From NCBI GenBank assembly GCA_918807975.1, contig OU964922.1, positions 20,572,329-20,636,328 of the forward strand: a stretch of DNA of 64,000 nucleotides. Direction: 5' to 3'. The notes below the pieces were generated by a model that was given only the letters and a program-made list of their open reading frames with translations, did no database searches and had not been told where the DNA came from. Made by a program: the position numbers and the translations under genes. Shown one piece after another: positions 32,909-44,282 of the stretch; position 1 is the stretch's first letter, and every line of letters begins with the position of its first letter. The stretch comes from Aplidium turbinatum (lineage: Eukaryota > Chordata > Ascidiacea > Aplousobranchia > Polyclinidae).

Positions 32909-33383
32909 CAGTAGCTAAGCCAGGAATTTTGAAAGGGGGGGTTTTGGCGGCCGCCGGGTTTCGCCCGCCGACCTCTTCGCCAATGACGACACCCAGCGGC
33001 GGAGGGTCTGGGGGACCTCCCCCAGAAATTTTTTGAAAAATTACTTTAAATTTGGTGCATTCTGAGAGCATTTTCAACAACACTGTGGGTATAAATATTC
33101 CTGTAAAATGGTGCTGTCTGGTGGCATAGCAAAAGAATCAGATCATGTTTTCTTGGGCATTTTTCGGTAATAAAGCTAAGTCTCTATGTTTTCGTGTTGC
33201 TAACTCCTGGCTGAGATATTTGAATGTTTACTATTCGAAAAACTCGCTCTTTTAATGCAGTTTCGTTTAAAATTAGGCAAACTTTGTTTTAGAGACATAG
33301 AGACTGCAAGCATCATTCTCAATATCGTGACGTCACACGCGTGCCAAAGGGGGGTTGTAACCCCCCCCCTGGCTACGCCACTG
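32909..33383. mobile_element. Nested hAT-type element
   Basis: Ends CAGTAGCTAAGCCAGG and the inverse of CAGTGGCGTAGCCAGGGG, with G-rich tracts beneath each end. Exact 8-bp duplication CAAAGTAC (32901-32908 and 33384-33391). No transposase. Confidence 0.88.
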
Positions 33384-34176
33384 CAAAGTACTGTACTTGA
33401 CACCGCAGCTAGAATCTGAAAGACATATTGACTATGAATATGATCACATGGTCACCCTACCTTCAAAGTCAAAAGCCAGGACGCATTCCAAAATCAAACC
33501 GAAAACAGCGGAACATGCTAGTCACATGCTATTATAAGTAGTTTTTTGCATATCTGTTCGATTTTGGAGGACAACAGTTTTAATGCTCTTATTTATTGAT
33601 AGTATTTTATGTCAAATTTTCAAAATTTATAATTTCCACATTTTGGCAACATTTCCACGCAAAATTTCCATATTACCACATTTTTACCACAAATTTTTCA
33701 TTACCACATTTTTACCACAAGCATGATGAAAATTCCACAATTGTGGTAATTACCACAAAAGTGGAAGCGCTGCCGCCTGCAGCAGTGTTGCCAGATTTTT
33801 TTTAAAAAAAGAGCCCAAAAATGCGCCAAAGCAATTTAAAAGTAGCCCAATTTGCCGTCGCGACGTCGACGGTCGAGCGAGGAAGGCGCAAGCTTTCTAG
33901 GGGGGTTTTGGGGCATGCCCCCAAGAGTCATGGACAAAGCAACATCTTTGTCCATCATGCTGATTGTGTAGATACAAAATGCATACACTGGTACAACTTA
34001 CAAGAAGTAGGCCTAGAATGTTTAATATGGAATCAAGCATTGTTCAAAAAGAAAAACTCAGATGGGACAATGCTATACAGACTTCATACAAATTCCTATT
34101 TTCAAATTGTCCATCATGCTGATTGTGTAGATACAAAATACATACATTAATACAACATACAAGAAGTACAATGTTT

Positions 34177-34283
34177 GGTGCTCTTCCACAAGACGCCCTG
34201 TTGGTCAACCAGACAAACTGATGACGTCACACATTGGAATAGACTATTATTAAGGAGGAAGTGCGGGGTGGAAATGCAATGAA
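34177..34283 (+). repeat. Foldback left terminal segment
   Basis: About 107 bp outside the array, matching 49357-49463 in inverse orientation almost perfectly. Contains TGACGTCA and, 3 bp on, ATTGG. Confidence 0.85.
34222..34237 (+). promoter_or_regulatory. CRE plus inverted CCAAT box in left terminus
   Basis: A full palindromic CRE (TGACGTCA, 34222-34229) is followed after 3 bp by ATTGG (inverse CCAAT). The same pair occurs in mirror image near the right end. CRE-CCAAT pairs are common in animal promoters, so an inward-facing promoter in each terminus is possible but unproven. Confidence 0.35.
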
Positions 34284-37200
34284 ACACACCAGAAGGAAAT
34301 TGTCTCCCATTTATTGATTTGTTGTTCAATTTAAAGAAATTTGCAATCGTTGAAAAGCACAAGCATAGATCTAACTAACTAAGTTAATAGCAAGTCCCAA
34401 AATACTACTAGCTCCATCTGGTGGCCACCTAAACTTGACCAAATTCAAACCATTATCAAAAGTTTATTTGCAATGATAAAAACATTAAACGACAACCAAT
34501 TAAAAGAACATGTTACTGTTTATTGAAGTGCTAACTTTCATTTTTATATCTTATTCAATATGCGCGCAATCGTTGTTCGAAGACAGCCCCCCAACGAAGC
34601 TTTTGCCCAATGCATTTCAATGGCGAATCGATCGTCTTCCAGTTCACGCCCTGCCTGATCACGATTCTTCTTCTTGCGTTTGAGATCACGATAATTAATT
34701 GTCTCCCATTTATTCATTTCTTGCTCAATTTCAACAGATTTGCTATTGTTGAAAAGCACAAGCATAGATCTAACCAACTAAGTTATTATCAAGTCCCAAA
34801 ATACTACTAGCTCCATCTGGTGGCCACCTAAACTTGACCAAATTCAAACCATTATCAAAAGTTTATTTGCAATGATAAAAACATTAAACGACAACCAATT
34901 AAAAGAACATGTTACTGTTTATTGAAGTGCTAACTTTCATTTTTATATCTTATTCAATATGCGCGCAATCGTTGTTCGAAGACAGCCCCCCGACGAAACT
35001 TTTGCCCAATGCATTTCAATGGCGAATCGATCGTCTTCCAGTTTACGCCCTGCCCGATCACGATTCTTTTTCTTGCGTTTAAGATCACGATAATTAATTG
35101 TCTCCCATTTATTCATTTCTTGCTCAATTTCAACAGATTTGCTATTGTTGAAAAGCACAAGCATAGATCTAACCAACTAAGTTATTATCAAGTCCCAAAA
35201 TACTACTAGCTCCATCTGGTGGCCACTTAAACTTGACCAAATTCAAACCATTATCAAAAGTTTATTTGCAATGATAAAAACATTAAACGACAACCAATTA
35301 AAAGAACATGTTACTGTTTATTGAAGTGCTAACTTTCATTTTTATATCTTATTCAATATGCGCGCAATCGTTGTTCGAAGACAGCCCCCCAACGAAGCTT
35401 TTGCCCAATGCATTTCAATGGCGAATCGATCGTCTTCCAGTTCACGCCCTGCATGTTCACGATAATTAATTGTCTCCCATTTATTCATTTCTTGCTCAAT
35501 TTCAACAGATTTGCTATCGTTGAAAAACACAAGCATAGATCTAACGAACTAAGTTATTACCAAGTCCCAAAATACTACTAGCTCCATCTGGTGGCCACCT
35601 AAACTTGACCAAATTCAAACCATTATCAAAAGTTTATTTGCAATGATAAAAACATTAAACGACAACCAATTAAAAGAACATGTTACTGTTTATTGAAGTG
35701 CTAACTTTCATTTTTATATCTTATTCAATATGCGCGCAATCGTTGTTCGAAGACAGCCCCCCGACGAAACTTTTGCCCAATGCATTTCAATAGCGAATCG
35801 ATCGTCTTCCAGTTTACGCCCTGCCTGATCACGATTCTTTTTCTTGCGTTTAAGATCACGATAATTAATTGTCTCCCATTTATTCATTTCTTGCTCAATT
35901 TCAACAGCTTTGCTATCGTTGAAAAGCACAAGCATAGATCTAACCAACTAAGTTATTACCAAGTCCCAAAATACTACTAGCTCCATCTGGTGGCCACCTA
36001 AACTTGACCAAATTCAAACCATTATCAAAAGTGTATTTGCAATGATAAACACATTAAACGACAACCAATTAAAAGAACATGTTACTGTTTATTGAAGTGC
36101 TAACTTTCATTTTTATATCTTATTCAATATGCGCGCAATCGTTGTTCGAAGACAGCCCCCCAACGAAGCTTTTGCCCAATGCATTTCAATGGCGAATCGA
36201 TCGTCTTCCAGTTCACGCCCTGCATGTTCACGATAATTAATTGTCTCCCATTTATTCATTTCTTGCTCAATTTCAACAGATTTGCTATCGTTGAAAAACA
36301 CAAGCATAGATCTAACGAACTAAGTTATTACCAAGTCCCAAAATACTACTAGCTCCATCTGGTGGCCACCTAAACTTGACCAAATTCAAACCATTATCAA
36401 AAGTTTATTTGCAATGATAAAAACATTAAACGACAACCAATTAAAAGAACATGTTACTGTTTATTGAAGTGCTAACTTTCATTTTTATATCTTATTCAAT
36501 ATGCGCGCAATCGTTGTTCGAAGACAGCCCCCCGACGAAACTTTTGCCCAATGCATTTCAATAGCGAATCGATCGTCTTCCAGTTTACGCCCTGCCTGAT
36601 CACGATTCTTTTTCTTGCGTTTAAGATCACGATAATTAATTGTCTCCCATTTATTCATTTCTTGCTCAATTTCAACAGCTTTGCTATCGTTGAAAAGCAC
36701 AAGCATAGATCTAACCAACTAAGTTATTACCAAGTCCCAAAATACTACTAGCTCCATCTGGTGGCCACCTAAACTTGACCAAATTCAAACCATTATCAAA
36801 AGTTTATTTGCAATGATAAAAACATTAAACGACAACCAATTAAAAGAACATGTTACTGTTTATTGAAGTGCTAACTTTCATTTTTATATCTTATTCAATA
36901 TGCGCGCAATCGTTGTTTGAAGACAGCCCCCCCAACGAAGCTTTTGCCCAATGCATTTCAATGGCGAATCGATCGTCTTCCAGTTCACGCCCTGCGTGAT
37001 CACGACAATTAATTGTCTCCTATTTATTCATTTCTTGCTCAATTTCAACAGATTTGCTATCGTTGGAAAGCACAAGCATAGATCTAACGAACTAAGTTAA
37101 TACCAAGTCCCAAATCACTACTAGCTCCATCTGGTGGCCACCTAAACTTGACCAAATTCAAACCATTATCAAAAGTTTATTTGCAATGATAAAAACATTA

Positions 37201-40200
37201 AACGACAACCAATTAAAAGAACATGTTACTGTTTATTGAAGTGCTAACTTTCATTTTTATATCTTATTCAATATGCGCGCAATCGTTGTTCGAAGACAGC
37301 CCCCCAACGAAGCTTTTGCCCAATGCATTTCAATGGCGAATCGATCGTCTTCCAGTTCACGCCCTGCCTGATCACGATTCTTCTTCTTGCGTTTGAGATC
37401 ACGATAATTAATTGTCTCCCATTTATTCATTTCTTGCTCAATTTCAACAGATTTGCTATTGTTGAAAAGCACAAGCATAGATCTAACCAACTAAGTTATT
37501 ATCAAGTCCCAAAATACTACTAGCTCCATCTGGTGGCCACTTAAACTTGACCAAATTCAAACCATTATCAAAAGTTTATTTGCAATGATAAAAACATTAA
37601 ACGACAACCAATTAAAAGAACATGTTACTGTTTATTGAAGTGCTAACTTTCATTTTTATATCTTATTCAATATGCGCGCAATCGTTGTTCGAAGACAGCC
37701 CCCCAACGAAGCTTTTGCCCAATGCATTTCAATGGCGAATCGATCGTCTTCCAGTTCACGCCCTGCATGTTCACGATAATTAATTGTCTCCCATTTATTC
37801 ATTTCTTGCTCAATTTCAACAGATTTGCTATCGTTGAAAAACACAAGCATAGATCTAACGAACTAAGTTATTACCAAGTCCCAAAATACTACTAGCTCCA
37901 TCTGGTGGCCACCTAAACTTGACCAAATTCAAACCATTATCAAAAGTTTATTTGCAATGATAAAAACATTAAACGACAACCAATTAAAAGAACATGTTAC
38001 TGTTTATTGAAGTGCTAACTTTCATTTTTATATCTTATTCAATATGCGCGCAATCGTTGTTCGAAGACAGCCCCCCGACGAAACTTTTGCCCAATGCATT
38101 TCAATAGCGAATCGATCGTCTTCCAGTTTACGCCCTGCCTGATCACGATTCTTTTTCTTGCGTTTAAGATCACGATAATTAATTGTCTCCCATTTATTCA
38201 TTTCTTGCTCAATTTCAACAGCTTTGCTATCGTTGAAAAGCACAAGCATAGATCTAACCAACTAAGTTATTACCAAGTCCCAAAATACTACTAGCTCCAT
38301 CTGGTGGCCACCTAAACTTGACCAAATTCAAACCATTATCAAAAGTTTATTTGCAATGATAAAAACATTAAACGACAACCAATTAAAAGAACATGTTACT
38401 GTTTATTGAAGTGCTAACTTTCATTTTTATATCTTATTCAATATGCGCGCAATCGTTGTTTGAAGACAGCCCCCCCAACGAAGCTTTTGCCCAATGCATT
38501 TCAATGGCGAATCGATCGTCTTCCAGTTCACGCCCTGCGTGATCACGACAATTAATTGTCTCCTATTTATTCATTTCTTGCTCAATTTCAACAGATTTGC
38601 TATCGTTGGAAAGCACAAGCATAGATCTAACGAACTAAGTTAATACCAAGTCCCAAATCACTACTAGCTCCATCTGGTGGCCACCTAAACTTGACCAAAT
38701 TCAAACCATTATCAAAAGTTTATTTGCAATGATAAAAACATTAAACGACAACCAATTAAAAGAACATGTTACTGTTTATTGAAGTGCTAACTTTCATTTT
38801 TATATCTTATTCAATATGCGCGCAATCGTTGTTCGAAGACAGCCCCCCAACGAAGCTTTTGCCCAATGCATTTCAATGGCGAATCGATCGTCTTCCAGTT
38901 CACGCCCTGCCTGATCACGATTCTTCTTCTTGCGTTTGAGATCACGATAATTAATTGTCTCCCATTTATTCATTTCTTGCTCAATTTCAACAGATTTGCT
39001 ATTGTTGAAAAGCACAAGCATAGATCTAACCAACTAAGTTATTATCAAGTCCCAAAATACTACTAGCTCCATCTGGTGGCCACTTAAACTTGACCAAATT
39101 CAAACCATTATCAAAAGTTTATTTGCAATGATAAAAACATTAAACGACAACCAATTAAAAGAACATGTTACTGTTTATTGAAGTGCTAACTTTCATTTTT
39201 ATATCCTATTCAATATGCGCGCAATCGTTGTTTGAAGACAGCCCCCCCAACGAAGCTTTTGCCCAATGCATTTCAATGGCGAATCGATCGTCTTCCAGTT
39301 CACGCCCTGCGTGATCACGACAATTAATTGTCTCCTATTTATTCATTTCTTGCTCAATTTCAACAGATTTGCTATCGTTGGAAAGCACAAGCATAGATCT
39401 AACGAACTAAGTTAATACCAAGTCCCAAAATACTACTAGCTCCATCTGGTGGCCACCTAAACTTGACCAAATTCAAACCATTATCAAAAGTTTATTTGCA
39501 ATGATAAAAACATTAAACGACAACCAATTAAAAGAACATGTTACTGTTTATTGAAGTGCTAACTTTCATTTTTATATCTTATTCAATATGCGCGCAATCG
39601 TTGTTCGAAGACAGCCCCCCAACGAAGCTTTTGCCCAATGCATTTCAATGGCGAATCGATCGTCTTCCAGTTCACGCCCTGCCTGATCACGATTCTTCTT
39701 CTTGCGTTTGAGATCACGATAATTAATTGTCTCCCATTTATTCATTTCTTGCTCAATTTCAACAGATTTGCTATTGTTGAAAAGCACAAGCATAGATCTA
39801 ACCAACTAAGTTATTATCAAGTCCCAAAATACTACTAGCTCCATCTGGTGGCCACCTAAACTTGACCAAATTCAAACCATTATCAAAAGTTTATTTGCAA
39901 TGATAAAAACATTAAACGACAACCAATTAAAAGAACATGTTACTGTTTATTGAAGTGCTAACTTTCATTTTTATATCTTATTCAATATGCGCGCAATCGT
40001 TGTTCGAAGACAGCCCCCCGACGAAACTTTTGCCCAATGCATTTCAATAGCGAATCGATCGTCTTCCAGTTTACGCCCTGCCTGATCACGATTCTTTTTC
40101 TTGCGTTTAAGATCACGATAATTAATTGTCTCCCATTTATTCATTTCTTGCTCAATTTCAACAGCTTTGCTATCGTTGAAAAGCACAAGCATAGATCTAA

Positions 40201-41474
40201 CCAACTAAGTTATTACCAAGTCCCAAAATACTACTAGCTCCATCTGGTGGCCACCTAAACTTGACCAAATTCAAACCATTATCAAAAGTTTATTTGCAAT
40301 GATAAACACATTAAACGACAACCAATTAAAAGAACATGTTACTGTTTATTGAAGTGCTAACTTTCATTTTTATATCTTATTCAATATGCGCGCAATCGTT
40401 GTTTGAAGACAGCCCCCCCAACGAAGCTTTTGCCCAATGCATTTCAATGGCGAATCGATCGTCTTCCAGTTCACGCCCTGCGTGATCACGACAATTAATT
40501 GTCTCCTATTTATTCATTTCTTGCTCAATTTCAACAGATTTGCTATCGTTGGAAAGCACAAGCATAGATCTAACGAACTAAGTTAATACCAAGTCCCAAA
40601 TCACTACTAGCTCCATCTGGTGGCCACCTAAACTTGACCAAATTCAAACCATTATCAAAAGTTTATTTGCAATGATAAAAACATTAAACGACAACCAATT
40701 AAAAGAACATGTTACTGTTTATTGAAGTGCTAACTTTCATTTTTATATCTTATTCAATATGCGCGCAATCGTTGTTCGAAAACAGCCCCCCAACGAAGCT
40801 TTTGCCCAATGCATTTCAATGGCGAATCGATCGTCTTCCAGTTCACGCCCTGCATGTTCACGATAATTAATTGTCTCCCATTTATTCATTTCTTGCTCAA
40901 TTTCAACAGATTTGCTATCGTTGAAAAGCACAAGCATAGATCTAACGAACTAAGTTAATACCAAGTCCCAAAATACTACTAGCTCCATCTGGTGGCTACC
41001 CAAACTTGACCAAATTCAAACCATTATCAAAAGTTTATTTGCAATGATAAAAACATTAAACGACAACCAATTAAAAGAACATGTTACTGTTTATTGAAGT
41101 GTTAACTTTCATTTTTATATCTTATTCAATATGCGCGCAATCGTTTTTCGAAGACAGCCCCCCGACGAAGCTTTTGCCCAATGCATTTCAATGGCGAATC
41201 GATCGTCTTCCAGTTTACGCCCTGCCTGATCACGATTCTTCTTCTTGCGTTTGAGATCACGATAATTAATTGTCTCCCATTTATTCATTTCTTGCTCAAT
41301 TTCAACAGATTTGCGATCGTTGAAAAGCACAAGCATAGATCTAACCAACTAAGTTAATACCAAGTCCCAAAATACTACTAGCTCCATATGGTGGCCACCT
41401 AAACTTGACCAAATTCAAACCATTATCAAAAGTTTATTTGCAATGATAAAAACATTAAACGACAACCAATTAAA
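34284..41474 (-). repeat. Left-arm tandem array, about 18 units of 372/399 bp
   Basis: Units start about every 372 or 399 bp; the 27-bp difference is one in-frame indel in the unit reading frame. A marker string just after each frame recurs at about 34544, 34943, 35342, 35714, 36113, 36485, 36885, 37257, 37656, 38028, 38428, 38800, 39200, 39572, 39971, 40371, 40743 and 41115. Blocks of four variants repeat exactly at a 1543-bp period (36113-37655 and 37656-39198), a higher-order repeat. The unit frame runs on the minus strand, toward the outer end of the element. Confidence 0.9.
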
Positions 41475-41887
41475 TGATTGCTTGCACAGTCCCATTGCTC
41501 ATTTAACCACCAGTTTGTGTTTAGCTTGTCTGAAGACATATCACAGTACAATGTGTACTTTTCTGTTGTGATAGCATCAGACCCAACCATATGGCTTAAA
41601 CTGTCATGCCAGGTCCCACTTGATACAACTTATTCATAGTGTAGAAACTTTTGACAACAGTTAACCCATTAAAGTTACTTTGGGATGAGAAAAAACAATC
41701 AACTGACCTCGCCACTAAACTGCACAGCTCCTTTTCAAAAAGCACGATGGCTCATGTCAAAAGAATTATGCATCCACTAAAAATAAATTTACCAATTTAA
41801 CATGTTTTTGTTATTTCTATTTGGAAACCGTTGCAGCAAGCATTTTACGCTGAAATTTATTTAAAGTTGCTTTCGTATTTTTTTTAG
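41475..41887. other. Foldback loop, left part
   Basis: Single-copy sequence between the left array and the transposase exon. The minus strand at about 41475-41625 has a 50-codon open stretch (GTWHDSLSHMVGSDAITTEK, TNWWLNEQWDC) that I cannot identify. The rest may be intron leading to the acceptor at 41886-41887. Confidence 0.4.
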
Positions 41888-42183
41888 ATCTTGGATATCG
41901 CCACCAAACGGTCAACCATCACCATCATTATGTTTCGGCCACAAGGGTTCATACGAACCACATTGAAAACCTGTGGCTGAATTGTAAACGGAAATTTAGA
42001 AGAATGGGTGGCACCACAAGGCACATGATACCTGGGTATCTTGATGAATTTATGTGGCGACATCAGTTTCCACGGGGACGACATTTTCCGGAAGTTCTCC
42101 GCGCCATAAGGGAGTCCTACCCCTTACTGCAGCCGCCACATCGTCCATTTGCCAAAAAAACAGCCCTTTTCAGGGCTACCTAA
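41888..42183 (+). pseudogene. Merlin transposase terminal exon
   Basis: A T-rich tract and AG precede 97 open codons ending in TAA. It reads YRHQTVNHHHHYVS, then HTNHIENLWLNCKRKFRRMG and LDEFMWRHQF. The order VNH, HTN.IE.LW..(L)KR..R, LDE..WR is the C-terminal part of the ISXO2/IS1016-type DDE transposase used by Merlin elements, with the HTN.IE glutamate as likely catalytic acid. No start codon lies in the frame, consistent with an internal exon border. I found no exon for the N-terminal part, so the element is probably non-autonomous. Confidence 0.82.
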
Positions 42184-42203
42184 TGATAAAAAACAGTTGC
42201 TGC

Positions 42204-43593
42204 CAAGAGCGCCGGAACGATTTTTGACTGGGGGGGCAAGATTACGAAAAAAGGGCACTTTTGTTTACTAAAAGGCCAATTTTTTTCAAGTTTCAAGATA
42301 AGACATAGCGATAATGACCATATCAGCTCACTATGTATTGAGTAATGATAGCCTACAAGTGTCCGGTATACAAAGAAGGGCATCATGCTATTTTATAATG
42401 ATGTAACCTACTGTCAAGCCTTAAAGCAGCCTGCGGCCATGGCCGCTACGTAGTGCTTGAATAAACGGCGGGTGCTACCTCCTCAATCGGCCAAGTTTGG
42501 CCGCCGGTCTCTCCTAGCCAATTATTTAATTTCGCAATACAATGATCGTGGATTAACTGTCGAAAACATGCAGTATCAAAGAGTGACGCAAAGTTAGATC
42601 AGCGCGTCATAATCGCCACTGTTGCATTGTGTGGGGAATATTTGTTATTGATGGAATATCCATCTGCGATTGCCAGCGCTGTAAGTCTTGTTTGTAATTC
42701 TCGACGTTTATTTTAACAAAGTCTTAATCCGAATTGCTAATTTACATCGGCTGGCAATATTGTCGTTTTTATGTCGATTCGATGTTGTCGGACATTGAAC
42801 CGTTGTTAAAAAGGAGAACAAAGTTAGTTGACATCAATGGGAAAACATTTTTTGATCATATTTTGCAAAAATTATGCTTCTTTTAGTAATGTACATCATT
42901 GAAATAGCTAAAACCTCAATTGCTAAGGCAACAGGATCAGATGTCAGTAGATTTAACAGAAAAAATATTTCGCACTTGCTAGTGCATCGTCAGTTCTGAT
43001 AAAGGGCAGTTAAAGCCTACAAGTAATGTTTTAATCAATGAAATACTTATTTTATTACCTTGCCGTCATCGTCAACACATGTCAAACATTGTTTTTCGTT
43101 GCTAAAAAGAATTCTAGGGGAGTAGCGAACTTTTATAAAATCAGCCACATTGGAGACACTCGTGCGAGTGTCGTTTGAATAGTACTGGATTACAATCCCG
43201 ATAAAGCAGTTATTGCGTGGTGCAGCGATTCTATTTTAGGACGTCGCCCAGGCCCAGACTTCAACAACATTTTAGCATTGTTGCAAGTTTAATTCTATTT
43301 ACTTGTGCTATCGTTATTTTTATTTTGTATTTTGGCCTCCAAGCACGCAGATTTGGCCGCCGAGAAGGAGCTCCCGTTAGGCCACGATGGCTGTCGAAAA
43401 AAAAACGAGTTTTAAGGCCTGTACTGTGTTGCAAAATTTTGTGCCGTAAATATTATTTTGAGGCAAAAATGAAAGATTATAATTAGGCTAAAAGCGAATA
43501 GCAGAAATTGTTATATTGCAAAATGTGCAGTAGCTAACATGACTTTAAAAGGGCACCATTGCCCCCCCCGTCCCCCCGCTTTCGGCGCCCCTG
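42204..43593. mobile_element. hAT-type element nested in the foldback loop
   Basis: Left end CAAGAGCGCCGGAACG, right end the inverse of CAGGGGCGCCGAAAGCGGGG, each followed by a G/C tract. The 8-bp duplication GTTGCTGC is exact (42196-42203 and 43594-43601). 1390 bp, more GC-rich patches than its surroundings, no recognisable transposase. It is the innermost and youngest of the three nested elements. Confidence 0.9.
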
Positions 43594-43601
43594 GTTGCTG
43601 C

Positions 43602-44282
43602 CCACATACTTTGTGATATTTATTCTATAACAAACAAACTAGGCTAACAAAAGTGCAATGTTAGATGAAACAAAATAATTTTTTTAACTTACGTTTGTAA
43701 CGTGATTTTTGTGTGTCAATGTTTAAGGTTTGGACCTATGAATCATTTTGTTTACACACACGGATGCCTTTAGGAAAAAGACTTCGTGTGGTATTGAAAG
43801 AACACAAGAATGCAAGCCCAAGTAATTTCATTGCGGTTTCGTTACTTACCTTTGATCCATATTTAAGCCTAGGTTTATTAGGCTTAGCCTAAGTGTTGTG
43901 AAAAAATTTCTTGGCTAAGCATTGAACAAAACATAAGTATCCGCACCCACTGTCTCGCTGGTTGTTGTTGCTTTTAATTATTTGCAGAGGTTTCTCCATT
44001 CAAATAGGAACAATTTTCTGGCTCCTGCACTTAGAGCTGACATCACTTGATTCCTCAACCGAGCTTTTCCAGTTGATGTCGACTGCGGGCCGAGTGACAA
44101 CAATTCTTCCACGACCTCCCAAAGGATCAAAGTTCTACACCGCTCTAAAGCACACATCGCTTTCCTATTGATCGGTGTTTGTTACATTACTTGATTCGGA
44201 CAAGCCATTACACCACCAATTAGGCTATTTGTGTGCCTGATCCTAATCCTTTCTATGACTTTAGCATTTTTTTTATATAAAT
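43602..44282. other. Foldback loop, right part, with SINE remnant
   Basis: At about 44078-44200 the sequence (GTTCTACACCGCTCTAAAGC) matches the B-box end of the SINE at 3186 (GGTTCGACACCGCTCTAGAG). The remainder is unassigned. Confidence 0.5.

Larger units (their letters stand above)
32473..33772. mobile_element. hAT-type element containing two other repeats
   Basis: The left end is CAGTGCTTCCACTTTTACAA and the right end the inverse of CAGCGCTTCCACTTTTGTGG. Flanks CTGCCTGC (32465-32472) and CCGCCTGC (33773-33780) differ at one position. TTACCACA-type strings crowd both subterminal regions. It encloses the 32600-32860 repeat and a complete smaller hAT. Confidence 0.82.

Noticed and set aside
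43962-44171. Plus-strand frame in the right loop as an N-terminal Merlin exon
   Set aside because: Its 3' part matches the SINE B-box region seen at 3240, and its order relative to the C-terminal exon would be wrong.
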